Under the pieces are notes generated by a model. It worked only from the letters and a program-made list of their open reading frames with translations, had not been told where the DNA came from and did no database searches. Source: Gari tellinella (Eukaryota; Mollusca; Bivalvia; Cardiida; Psammobiidae). From it: a DNA stretch of 64,000 nt. Below are positions 45,030-55,390 of the stretch, piece after piece; the first letter of the stretch is position 1; every line of letters begins with the position of its first letter. The position numbers were made by a program, and so were the translations under genes. The stretch covers positions 38,938,623 to 39,002,622 of the forward strand of contig OV277861.1 of the NCBI GenBank assembly GCA_922989275.2, written 5' to 3'.

Positions 45030-48000
45030 CCCAAGCTTGCTGAAAATGACTGTTAAAGCCTTGTCCGCTATCTAACTCAAACACTTCTTTTTGGATCTTC
45101 ACCAAACTTGCTATGAATGTATATTAGTATAGAATCTAGATCAGGTTGAATAACTAGCAAATTCGCATGAGGCATTTCTGAGTAATTTCCCTTGAATAAT
45201 TAAAAAATTACTGTTTCAGCATTTTCTGCTCTCTAACACAAACACCTTTTATTGGATCTTCACCAAACTTGCTGACAATGTTAATTGGTATTAAATCTAG
45301 GTTAAGAAAAAATCGAATACAGTTGAATGAAAATCCTTCAAGAGGTAAAGGAGAAATGGAGTGGTCATTTATTATTTAACGTATTACCAACACGACTAAG
45401 ATGAAGCACATGCAACCATTGATCAAATATTTGGCTTATATTGAATAAAAACTGGGGCTGCTACAAAGTGGACAGGACTAAAATAAGGATGAAATAGCAA
45501 CATTTTAAAAATTGAAGAGCCATAACTCAAACATGACTTCGGCGATTTGGGTATTTATAGAACTGGACCAAGATTTTATACAAATATCATTTTCAGCAAT
45601 TTTGGTGAAGATCCAATTAAAACTGTTTGAGTCAGAAAACTGACAAGCCTGAAGTAGTCAATTTTTAATCATTCAAGGGCAATAACTCCAACATGCCTTG
45701 TGCGAATTTGGTAGTTAACATGATTCCTAGATTTTATATAAATTAATATTTTCAACAAGTTTGGTGAATATCCGATAAAAACTGTATGTGGTAGAGAGCA
45801 AAACATGCTGAAACATTCATTTTTAGTAATTTAAGGGCAAAAACTAAGACATGGCTTTTGCGATTGTATTAGTATTCTAACCAAACCTTGATTTTATATA
45901 AAAAAAAACATTTTCAGCAAGTTTGGTGAAAATCTCAAAAAAAGTTATTTGTGTTAGAGAGCAAAAAACGGTGAAATAGTCAGTTTTTTATACAAAAAGG
46001 GCAATAACTAAGACATGTCTTATGCGATTTAAGTAGTAATCAAACTGGACCTAGACTTTACAGAAATAAAGAATTTCAGTAAGTTTTGTAAAGATCTGAT
46101 AAAAACGTTTTGTGTTAGAGAGCAAAAAATGCTGAAACATTCATTTTTAATAACTAAAGAGCAAAAAACTCAGACACGCCTTATGTGATATAAGTACTAT
46201 TTTAACTGGACTTAAATTTTATATTAATAAACATGTTCAGCAAGTTTGGTGAATATCCGATAAAAACTGTATTTGAAAATAAAAAAAGGCTGAAACAGTC
46301 ATGTTTTAATAATTAAAGGGCAAAACTTCAGATACACCTTATGCGATTTTCAAATTATTCAAACTTAACCTTGATTTTATATTAATAAACAATTTCAGCA
46401 AGTTTGGCGAAGATCAACTAAAATAATGTTTGTGTTAGAGAACAAACAATGCTGAAACATTCAATTTTGTAACTAAAGGGCAAAAAACTCAGACACGCCT
46501 TAAGTGATATTAGTACTATTCGAACTTGACTTAAATCTTATATTAATAAACATGTTCGCAAGTTTGGTGAATATCCGATTAAAACTGTATGTGTAAGAGT
46601 GCTAAAAAAAGGCTGAAACAGTCATGTTTAAATAATTAAAGGGCAATACTTCAGATATACCTTATGCGATTTTAGAATTATTCAAACTAAACCTTGATTT
46701 TATATTAATAAATAGTTTCAGCAAGTTTGATGAAGAGAGCAAAAAATGCTGAAACAGTCATTGTTTAATAATTAAAGGGCAGTTACTCCGATATGCCTCA
46801 TACGATTTTAGTAGTAATCAAAGTAAACCTAGATTTTATACTAATGAACATTTTCAGCAAGTTTGGTGAAGATCCAATAAAAGTATTTGTGTTAGAGATC
46901 TAAAAATGCTGAAACACTCATTTTTAATACTTAATTGGCATAAACGCAAACATGCCACGTGCGATTTTAGTAGTAATCAAACTGGACCAAGAATTCATAT
47001 TAATAAACAATTTCAGCAAGTTTAGTGAAGATTAACTAAAATAATTTTTGTGTTAGAGAGCAAAAAATTGCTGAAACAGTCATTTTAAAACATAACATAA
47101 TGGGCTTAAACTCAAACACGCCACATGCGATTTTTTAGCAGTAATCACACTGGACCAAGATTTTATATTAATAAACATTTAGTGCAAGTTTAGTAAATAT
47201 CCCATAAAAACTATTTGTATTAGTGTGCAAAAAAAAGCTAAAACACTCATTTTTTAATACTTAAATGGCATAAACGCAAACATGCCACATGCGATTTTAG
47301 TAGTAATCAAACTGGACCAAGATGTTATATTAAAAAACAATTTCAGCAAGTTTGGTGAAGATCAACTAAAATAATGTTTGTGTTAGAGAGCAAAAAATTG
47401 CTGAAACAGTCATTTTAAAAAAAACATAATTGGCAAAACTCAAACACGCCACATGCGATTTTAGTAGTAATCACACTGGACAAAGATTTTATATTAATAA
47501 ACATTTAATGCAAGTTTAGTAAATATCCCATAAAAACTCTTTGTGTTAGAGAGCAAAAAAAGCTAAAACAGTCATGTTTTAATAATTAAAGGGCAATTAC
47601 TCCGACATACCTCATACGATTTTAGTAGTAATCAAAGTAAACCTAGAGTTTATACTAATGAACATTTTCAGCAAGTTTGGTGAAGATCCAATAAAAGTAT
47701 TTGTGTAAGAGAGCAAAGAATACTGAAACACTTATTTTTAATACTTAAATGGCAAAAACTCAAACATACCACATGAAAAGTTAGTATTAATCAAACTGGA
47801 CCAAGATTTTATATTGATAAACATTTGATGCAAGTTTAGTGGAGATCCGATATAAACTCCTTGTGTTAGAGAGCAAAAAAGGCTGAAACAGTCATTTTTA
47901 ATAATTAAAGGACAATTGCTCCGACATGCCTTTTGCGATTTTAGTAGTAATGAAACTAAACCTAGATTTAATATTAATGAAAATTTTCAGCACGTTTGGT

Positions 48001-48390
48001 GAAGATCCAATTAAATATTTTGTGTAAGAGATAAAAATAATGCTGAAACACTCACTTTTTTCTAATACTGAAAGGGCAAAACCTCAGACATGCCTGATGC
48101 GATTTTATCAGTAATCAAACTTGACCTAGTTTCTATATTTATAAACATTTCAGCATGTTTAGTGAAGATCCGATCAAAAATGTGTAAGTCAGAGAGCGAA
48201 CAAGACTAAAAAGGCTATTTTTTTTATATAATTCAAGGCTAATGACTCCGACATGCCTAACACAATTTGAGTAGTTATCGAACTTGGCCCACATTTTATA
48301 CCAATACATATTTTCAGCAAATTTGTGAAAGATCAGATAAAAAATTATTCGAGTTAGAGAGCGTACATAAAAGTGTGAAAGTCTGACTGA
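45030..48390. repeat. Satellite array, period about 160 bp, about 20 copies, with two reversed copies at its left edge
   Basis: The landmark CAGCAAGTTTGGTGAAGATC recurs near 45594, 45752, 45914, 46076, 46238, 46396, 46556, 46720, 46855, 47015 and onward to 48313, mostly 158-164 apart with occasional indels. Other landmarks are GTGTTAGAGAGCAAAAAATG and GCTGAAACAGTCATTTTTAA. At 45050-45300 the same unit is reversed (GGATCTTCACCAAACTTGCT). The array ends at a CGGAGGGACGGGCAGAGGGA stretch (about 48405). A 160-bp bivalve satellite (BIV160) is known, but identity was not tested. Confidence 0.85.
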
Positions 48391-48778
48391 CTTACGGGTG
48401 GATAGGCGGAGGGACGGGCAGAGGGACGAACAGAGCGTTTACTGTAGGGCCACACGATGGGCCCTAAAATGCGCATATAATTATACTTATCCTCGTTGCT
48501 TTCGTTTTACTAACGTTGTGTCGAAATGTGGCTCATTTAATAGCAATATTCTGGACACGTCTGCACACTGTGAAGTTGATACCGACCGTATCACGTGACG
48601 CTAAGCCGGGTGGTATTGTTTATTTCAGAAGTTCTATTTTCGGTTTGTTATGGTTTGAAATCGCCCTTTTTGGTAATTTGGGTCCGTCTTCAACATTTCA
48701 TAGATCATTTTGACCCATAAGAATGTTCAAACATTATTATTGACCGTTATTGTATTTCAGACATTAAAACAAAGTCTG

Positions 48779-49282
48779 AAAACACATTGGGACTTTAATG
48801 CCGGAGTTCCTCAAGGATTTGTTCTTGGCCCTCTTCTGTTTTTAATTTTTGTAAGTGATATTGCAGACAATTTATTAAGTATTACACGTTTATTTGCTGA
48901 CGATGGTTCCTTAGCACATTCTTCTGATAATATTGCTGTAATTGAAGCCACTATAAACTCAGATCCACAGAAAGTATCTGAATGGTCTAAACAATGGTTA
49001 GTCCAGTTTAACCCAAATAAAGCAGAGGTCATGTTCGTTTCATTTTTACAATCTGGCAGACCAAACATTATTTTTCAGGATTCATCATTATATTTTATTA
49101 AAAATCATAAACATTTAGGTTTAACTAATAGCTCAAACGGTGCTTGGTATGAACACATTAACCATCTCACTTTAAAAGCGAGCAAAATACTTGGGTCAAT
49201 GAGGGCATTAACGTACACAATCAGTAGAAAAACAAGTCATCAGATTTATTTGTTATATTTAAGAACATTGTTACAATATTAA
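48779..49282 (+). pseudogene. LINE-A, segment 4 of 4 (RT motifs B and C)
   Basis: THWDFNAGVPQGFVLGPLLF (motif B region), ITRLFADDGSL (motif C; the usual residue after ADD is T, here G), KVSEWSKQWLVQFNPNKAEV, KHLGL and ISRKTSHQIYLLYLRTLLQ, then a stop. The C-terminal part usually found after LRPxLEY is absent, so this copy ends or decays here. Confidence 0.88.
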
Positions 49283-49789
49283 CGGTAAAATTTCCAATTT
49301 CCAATAGAAAAGAACACAATTATTCCATTTAATATGAATAACATTCTCGTAACACCAGGTAAACTCCCTTCAACCGAATGGCGTTTATTACTCGCGGCTA
49401 CGGTGGACATGGCTAAATCTTGGCTAAATTGCGGGATATACTCTGGACCACCCAAATATCCACTTGAAATAGCAATTTAAAAACAAATAAATGCTGTTCT
49501 CTTCCGTTCGAAGTAAGCTAACAGTTACGAAACTATAACTGTATGTTTGTATTATAAAATATGTACCTGAACTAATGTGTTGAATGTGTGTTAAGAACAT
49601 TCTCATGCATTTGTAGAATTGTACAAACTGAGAAAATAAAGAGTATTTGATTTAAAGAAAGAGTATTTGATTTGAACACGACGAAACCGTTGGTTATCTG
49701 GTAACATTTTTATTAAAACAATTCCTGCCATTTCTACTCATTTATTGATAATCTTCCTCATATTTCCTACTTTTCCCCTTATAAACCTC
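49283..49789. other. Downstream flank of the CTLD gene, with poly(A) signals on the minus strand
   Basis: TTTATT on the plus strand at 49741-49746 and again near 49710 gives AATAAA on the minus strand 45-80 bases after the stop codon, a plausible 3' end. Nothing else was recognised. Confidence 0.55.
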
Positions 49790-50016
49790 CTACTTTTTTC
49801 CTATTTTTGGTATTGAGACCAGATGAATGTCTGACAGAATGTCCAGTTCACATAGTCCTTTCAGGTATTGACCCTCACAAGTTGTGCTTATTATGTACTC
49901 ATTCACATTTAACGCTTTGCAATAGCGACCCTGGTAAACAGCATATGCAGGTGCTATTGTGCCATCGCTCCATCTCCAATCATTTCCGTCGAACTTGAGA
50001 CCCGTCCAGACCAACA
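49790..50016 (-). CDS. C-type lectin domain, C-terminal half, terminal exon
   Basis: 74 residues to a stop. The motif series is VWTGLKFDGNDWRWSDG, then RYCKALNVN (Cys 2), STTCEGQ (Cys 3) and LKGLCELD (Cys 4), the classical order of the second half of a CTLD. The intron acceptor TTTTTATGTTCTAG precedes it and the exon enters in phase 1. EPN/QPD and WND sugar-binding motifs are absent, so canonical calcium-dependent sugar binding is not predicted. Its partner is the exon at 53382-53525, whose donor is also phase 1; the join reads KDLLVWTGL. A near-identical exon with the same intron flank lies at 62120-62310. Compared with that copy the C-terminus is longer by about 11 residues. Confidence 0.85.
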
Positions 50017-50070
50017 CTAGAACATAAAAAGGCTTACAGTTGAGACAACGTTATTCTTTCCCCTTTCACT

Positions 50071-50275
50071 ACAGTCGAACTTCGATATATCGAACTCGTT
50101 TAACTTAACTACACGATAGTTCGACATGTATGAACTGCATTATTTCATGCTCGGTTAAGTCAAACATACCCATATTTCAAAGTTAAAACGTGGCTTAGCC
50201 ACGTTTAAACTTTGAAATACGGGTATGTTCGACCTAACCGACTCTGATATATCGAAGTTCCAATTTATTTCACTG
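50071..50275. mobile_element. Palindromic MITE, CAGTCGAACTTCG family, TA flanks
   Basis: Ends CAGTCGAACTTCGATATATC and CGAAGTTCC...CACTG with TA outside. The core pairs AAAGTTAAAACGTGGCTTAG with CCACGTTTAAACTTTG. It lies in the CTLD intron, where the duplicate copy at 62.36 kb lacks it. Confidence 0.8.
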
Positions 50276-50295
50276 TAACTGCACCAAATGTGACT

Positions 50296-50364
50296 TTGTA
50301 AACTGTTTGGCTACTAATCAGACGCCTCCTAACGCGGCGTCTTATCAGGATCCAAACTGTTTGA
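50296..50364. repeat. Stand-alone hairpin module
   Basis: AAACTGTTTGGCTACTAATC / GATCCAAACTGTTTG arms about CCTCCTAACGCGGCG. The counterpart in the duplicated copy (about 62398-62435) is only the decayed left arm. Confidence 0.7.
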
Positions 50365-50417
50365 CACTCGTATCGACATTTTTTCAGTAAAAAACCCTAA
50401 ATCTGACTTTATAAATA

Positions 50418-50609
50418 CAGTAAAACCTCGATTCTACGACTCGCGTTAGTTCAAACATACCTATATTTCAAAGTTAAAACGTGGCTGAGCCACGTTTTAA
50501 CTTTGAAATACGGTTATGTTCGACAAAACTAGATTGACGTATCAAAATTCAACTTACGAAATACAAGTAAGATCGATGTAAGCGAGTTCGTTGTATCGAG
50601 TTTCAACTG
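50418..50609. mobile_element. Palindromic MITE related to the CAGTCGAAC family (CAGTAAAACCTCG ends)
   Basis: TA-CAGTAAAACCTCGATTCTA on the left and GTATCGAGTTTCAACTG-TA on the right, with an AAAGTTAAAACGTGGCTGAG / CCACGTTTTAACTTTG core. Confidence 0.8.
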
Positions 50610-50623
50610 TAGTGCAGATGGTA

Positions 50624-50869
50624 CAGTGGAGAAAACGTTATCCTTTCCCGTTTAAACGCAAACGTACGCAAACGCAAAACACTAAAACGTAGAAAAGAAC
50701 AACTTTTGAACAATTCTGATATTTCATGTTTATCTTGGTGGCAAACAGTTTGGAGCCTGATCAGACGCCGGGTTACCTGGCGTCTGATCTGGCTCCAAAC
50801 TGTTTGCACTGCAAATAATAGATTTAGCGTAAACGCGTTTATTGGGAAAGAATAACACATTCTCCACTG
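50624..50869. mobile_element. Complete MITE, CAGTGGAGAA family
   Basis: 246 bp between TA dinucleotides, CAGTGGAGAAAACGTTATCC to GAATAACACATTCTCCACTG, with a strong central hairpin (50739-50806). Confidence 0.9.
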
Positions 50870-50889
50870 TACTACCAATGCAGACTATA

Positions 50890-51560
50890 TTTAGCGGTTA
50901 GAGGTTTAAAGCAGCCGATAACAATTGGCAGAGAAAAAGTTAAACACAAACAAACGAAAATCAAACGCAATGTAATCAAATGTCTGATAATTAATGTTTA
51001 TAATGTATATAAGTGGCAAACAGTTATGAGCCTGATCAGAAGCTGTGTTACCCGGCATTCGATATAAGCTGCCTGCAAACGTTTTACAACAAAAATTATT
51101 GATTTGGCACAAATGCATGTTTGGGAAAGAATAACATTTCTCAAAAGTATAACTTCCAATATACAGTTCTGTTTTACTTCATTTTTTACTCTGACATGTC
51201 GTATTTTCAACGTTTTCTATGATAAAAGAACTATAATTATGCATACATGGTTTTCGCAAGCAATGCTTATCCGCTCTGTCTGATGGCTTCATAATGTGAG
51301 CTCTCACCAGAGTCTTCAATGTATATTCTACTTATAGTGCATTACTTGTTATATATTAATTTATGTATTAAAGACATTCCTAACCTAATTTCGGTTATAA
51401 CGCATAGTCAGGCAGTTCCCTTGCAAAAATCAGACTTTTCGTGCATACCTTTATTACTTTGAACCATTGAAGCGTCTCATGTGAGGTCCGACTGTTATAT
51501 TTGATAGTTTGGTTAGAAATACATCATAAGTCATTATCATATGCAATGCCGTGTTTGGAC
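50890..51560. repeat. Duplicated intron sequence of the CTLD locus (partner 63530-64000)
   Basis: CAAATGTCTGATAATT, AAAATTATTGATTTGGCAC, TTTTCTATGATAAAA and CACCAGAGTCTTCAATGTAT recur in the same order at 63585-63960 in slightly changed form. The right part also contains a relative of the AGATATCTCC element interior (about 51370-51540). Confidence 0.7.
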
Positions 51561-51589
51561 ATATCGCACAGTTTGGGTTAAATGCGTAC

Positions 51590-51836
51590 CAGGGGCCCGT
51601 TTTACTAAACTACTTACGCAAAATTTTGGCGTAAGTCATAATTTTAAATTTTAATTTATATTTTTTATTATCACTTGCTACAAATAGCAAATAGCCAGAT
51701 CAGAGGACGCGCTTTTAGCGCGTCCTCTTATCTGGCTTTTTGTTGTTTGCAAACGTTTATGATCGAAAAATAAGACTTAAACGATTTTGACTTACGCAAA
51801 AAAATTGCGTAAGTTGTTCAGTAAAACGGGCCCCTG
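51590..51836. mobile_element. MITE with perfect CAGGGGCCCGTTTTAC ends and hairpin core
   Basis: 247 bp; 16-bp perfect inverted ends, then subterminal TTACGCAAAATTTTGGCGTA / TACGCAAAAAAATTGCGTAA, and a central hairpin AGCCAGATCAGAGGACGCGC / GCGCGTCCTCTTATCTGGCT. No clear target duplication. Confidence 0.85.
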
Positions 51837-52297
51837 ATGAATCATCATAATGCACAAGTGATTTACTTCAATACTGATAGTACCACACTAGAATTTCTCC
51901 CTATATGATATCACAGATGCAATCTGGGTGCAAGCTGTTAGCAAAATGAAAACTGATTTTCCTCCATTTAACAACTCCCTCCGAACAACACACATATATG
52001 TGTCTACCATTGGATAAACATCCCCCCTCTCTACAACAATATCAAATGGAAGAAAACGATTGTATGTGTGTTGTTTGGAGGGAGTCGTTATAGGGAGGGA
52101 CCATTAGTTACCTTAGAGTGCTGAGCACGACTTGGTGTACATTTGCAAACAACTTTAATCCAGAGCAGACGCCGCGTAACTCAAGGTCTGATCGAGATTT
52201 TTGATGTATGCCACTCACCAGTATGATTTTTTTTATAAAAAGTAACAGCCGATAATTTTGAACAGACGATATTGCAACAGTAAAACGGTAAGACATA

Positions 52298-52745
52298 CAG
52301 TGCTCCCTCCCTACAACGGCCCTCCCAACAACGACTCCTTCCTTAAAACGACCCTTGCGACAGTACCCTAAACATGACAATTATGTCCAACGCTTTAACT
52401 GCTGTAATATCGTCTGCTTAAAATTGTCGTCTGTTGTTTTTCTCAAAGTTATATATTGGACATTTTGACAGAATTTTAGTTAATGACTAGTAGTGGCAAA
52501 ATAGATTGAGTCCAGATCAGATGCCGCGTTATGCGGCGTCTGATCTGGATTCAAGCTGTTTGCAAATGTTAACCAATTCCCCTCCCTATAAAGACTCCCT
52601 CCGAGCAGCAACGAACACATTTTTGTCTCCCATTGGGTGTCGTTGTAGAGAGGGAACACTGTATTTGTCCAGAAAAACAGGGGTAAACGTTGTAGTGGTA
52701 AGGAGGGGATTTTTATTTGGAGGGCCTTTGTGGGAGGGAACACTA
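52298..52745. mobile_element. MITE, CAGTGCTCCCTCCCTACAAC family, with nested hairpin module
   Basis: TA-CAGTGCTCCCTCCCTACAAC at the left and GTGGGAGGGAACACT at the right. Inside are CAACAACGACTCCTTCC, GTCTGCTTAAAATTGTCGTC, a near-perfect hairpin module (52495-52565) and an inner GTCGTTGTAGAGAGGGAACA. It may be two overlapping copies. Confidence 0.7.
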
Positions 52746-53053
52746 TACGAGAAGTAACATTTACGGTTGCAGCGAGTTTGAGTAAGATTTATGTCGACTG
52801 GCTGAAATCAGTGAAGCGCACATCTTTTGTAAACTGTATCAATATTATTTTTATTCACTGCACAAGTTCTCTTATATCGACCTTATAGAATTACAATAAA
52901 TTTTAAAAGGTCAATTTGCCTGATACAAAGTTGAAACATTCGCCTGATTCTCCCTAAATTAGACACGAACTATTCATTGCTGTTTCTAATCAGGGTGAAA
53001 TAAAGTCATTGTCGCTGCGATCACTGTAGACTATATCCAAACATAACCTTGTA

Positions 53054-53281
53054 CAGTGGAGAAAACGTTATTCTTTTTCGTTTAAACGCAAACGAAACGC
53101 AAACGCAAAGCACTGAAACGTATAAAATGACAACTTTTCAATAATTCTGAATATTCGTTTTAATCTGAGTGGCAAACAGTTCGGAGCCTGATCAGACGCC
53201 GGGTTATCAAACTGTTTGCATGGGAAATAACAGTGCTAGCGTAACCACGTTAATTGGGAAAGAATAACGTTTTCTCCACTG
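53054..53281. mobile_element. MITE, CAGTGGAGAA family, hairpin half deleted
   Basis: 228 bp between TA dinucleotides. The left hairpin arm (GGAGCCTGATCAGACGCCGG) is followed directly by ATCAAACTGTTTG, so most of the right arm is missing. Confidence 0.85.
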
Positions 53282-53381
53282 TACACGAGGCAGTTGAGCG
53301 TGGTCCTTATTGTTAGCAATTTTTTCAAAGTTCGACTTGCCGGTTATTCTGTAATGTGCTTATTCAGTGAAGAACACTTAC

Positions 53382-53525
53382 AGTCCTTTTCGGAATAGTT
53401 CCTGCGAAGCCCTTGGTAGAGGAACTGAAATTCATCTGTGTCTTTACAGTCTGCAAGATGTGCCTTTTTGTCGAAAGATTTGCAAATGGCCTTGGAAAGA
53501 AATAGGATAGTATTACCATAGATAT
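53382..53525 (-). CDS. C-type lectin domain, N-terminal half, internal exon
   Basis: A 144-base exon in which both borders are phase 1. It encodes DIYGNTILFLSKAICKSF, then DKKAHLADC, DTDEFQFLYQGL and RRNYSEKD; the A-x-x-C...HLA...E(F)xFL series is the start of a CTLD fold. The donor reads GACT|GTAAGT. The chosen acceptor is TTATTTCAAG at 53526-53527, because it fits the phase-1 donors of the PAN-like exon (55391) and keeps the frame; a stronger pyrimidine-rich acceptor before GCC (53490) would put the exon in phase 0 and fit neither neighbour. Splicing to 50016 joins the two halves of one CTLD of about 122 residues across an intron of 3.4 kb. Confidence 0.75.
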
Positions 53526-54234
53526 CTTGAAATAACCTAGATCGGCTACAGGCCAATCAGCGACGGTCATCGAGAAGCCATTTTGGAACATGTATGCCAC
53601 TCTCCTTCCATTAGACTTGTACACGTCGTATTGCGGTAGATATATGACGTTACATTCTATGCGCAGGTAATCTCGTCTACGTTAACAGTGCGCCATTGAC
53701 TACAGAAAGTACTAAGAAGCGTTCCATAGTTGCTATGATTAAACGATGGTTTTAGGAATTAACATAATTTTGTGCTTATTATCGTTTGATTGTCGTTTTA
53801 CGGTGCATATTTATGTTACAAGAAATATGTAGTACGAATTCATTCTTAAACGAAAGTAAATCATATTTTGTCGCCGGAGGGAAAGTGTATGATACCAAAA
53901 TGTTTATACGATAAATAGAATCTAACAAATCGTGCCCATTTATTATTTCAGTCAACTTGTTTATTTAAAATGATACGTAATGTGAACTCATGTAATATTC
54001 TCATACAGAACTGCTGGCTTGGTCTTGTTTCTCATCCGTTAGTCTGAAGCATGACCTGTACAGATATATCCAACCAAGGGGGCATGTCTCTGTGGGGAAA
54101 AAAAGTAAACCAATGGCCCGTTACACTATAAAAGCGCGTTTTTAGCCTTTGAAATTATTTCCCGGTTGACAATCAGCTCCATTTTATACAATCATGAATA
54201 TGTACCATAAGACATATCTTTATACAGTGGAGAA
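53526..54234. other. Intron of the PAN-CTLD gene; nothing assigned
   Basis: A minus-strand frame stays open from about 53680 to 53364 alongside the CTLD exon but lacks family character; see rejected items. Confidence 0.45.
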
Positions 54235-54464
54235 TGTGTTATTCTTTCCCAAATAAACGCGTTTACGCTAAAACGTTTATTTCCACTGCAAACAGTTTGG
54301 AGCCAGATCAGATGCCGGGTAACCCGGCGTCTGATCAGGCTCCAAACTGTTTGTCACTCAAATAAAAATGAATTGTAAGAAATATCTAAACATTTCTACA
54401 GTTTAGTGTTTTGCGTTTGCGTACGTTTGCGTTTAAACGGGAAAGAATAGCAGATTCTCCACTG
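54235..54464. mobile_element. Complete MITE, CAGTGGAGAA family
   Basis: 230 bp between TA dinucleotides, CAGTGGAGAATGTGTTATTC to GAATAGCAGATTCTCCACTG, with central hairpin at 54287-54356 (GATGCCGGGTAACCCGGCGTC arms). Confidence 0.9.
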
Positions 54465-55149
54465 TACCCTTGCAGATTGTAGATTGAAATCAGCAATAAG
54501 TAATGCTGACTTCGCCTTATATTAAACACACTCTGCTTTACTTTCAACTTACTTTAATAAGTCAACTGTCTTCAAAATTAGAAAAAAAGGAAAAAGGGTC
54601 AAGGAATAATCAGAAGCTATTTAAAAAGGGCCTGGAAACAATAACTAATAGTGACCAACTCAGTGAACTATTGGACACTCGTTTTAACATTTCTTTGGTT
54701 AAATTGAAGTAAATCGTTAGGTGACAATTTTGTGACATGTAAAAGTTGGTTTTGTATCTCGTGCACACGACGTTTGATCAGTTTTAAACCTTAATTCAAA
54801 ACCTTAACAATGTCCTTCTATACCCTTGTACAGACTGAAACATTAGTTGCAAACTTAAATTTATACCTATCGAACTCGGTAAAAATAAGTGGATTCTGAA
54901 CTCCAGTAAATCTAGGAGGAGCGATTGATAATAAAAAAGAAAAATTGTACTCTGGAAATACCGGAGTAAAGATGATTTGATAAAAAAATCCGACATTTTG
55001 TACGTTCTAAAGTCTTCTTCAACAAGCAATGTCGTATTATGTATAGACATGATATTAATAAAAGCAAGTAAATGACAAATCAACAATCGGTTTTGATCCC
55101 ACTGAAACAAGAAGCTAGAAGTCAAACTAGTTTTAGAGTCTTCACAATA

Positions 55150-55378
55150 GTTACATCATGATCGTTTACTAATAAACGCGTTTATGCGAAAACAATTACT
55201 TCTATTGCAAATATTTTGGAGCCAGATCAGACGCCTGTTAACACGAAGTCTGATCAGGCTCTAAAATATTTGTCACTGTAGAAAGATCGATAGAAAAAAA
55301 TGCAATTTTTAACCTTCCATTGAATTACGTTTGCGTTCGTTTGCGTTTAAACGTGAACTAATAACATATTCTCCATTG
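55150..55378. mobile_element. Eroded MITE, CAGTGGAGAA family, abutting the PAN-like exon
   Basis: The right end ...ACATATTCTCCATTG-TA lies 12 bases from the exon donor at 55391. The hairpin (55203-55275) has AATATTTTGGAGCCAGATCA / TGATCAGGCTCTAAAATATT arms. The left end is not recognisable. Confidence 0.75.
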
Positions 55379-55390
55379 TATAGTTTATAC

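Larger units (their letters stand above)
44330..48778. mobile_element. 4.45-kb insertion in LINE-A with 7-bp duplication, carrying satellite
   Basis: The duplication AAAACAC flanks the insert (44323-44329, 48779-48785). Removing the insert plus one copy restores ...SEYKTHWDFNAGVPQG in frame. The insert contains a small MITE (44540-44731), a hairpin module (44846-44922) and a ~160-bp satellite (about 45030-48390). Its ends show no terminal inverted repeats and no coding sequence was recognised, so its class is open. Confidence 0.75.

Noticed and set aside
45030..48390. CRISPR-like array
   Set aside because: Units are ~160 bp without unique spacers, in eukaryotic DNA; this is a satellite.
53491..53492. 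Stronger-looking acceptor TTTCTTTCCAAG before GCC for the CTLD N-half exon
   Set aside because: It would make the exon phase 0, incompatible with the phase-1 donors of the upstream PAN-like exons, and would remove part of the CTLD start.
53364..53680. Second open minus-strand frame beside the CTLD exon (IECNVIYLPQYDVYKS, RRVAYMFQNGF)
   Set aside because: It is out of frame with the CTLD motifs and matches no family. An alternative upstream exon cannot be excluded, but nothing supports it.
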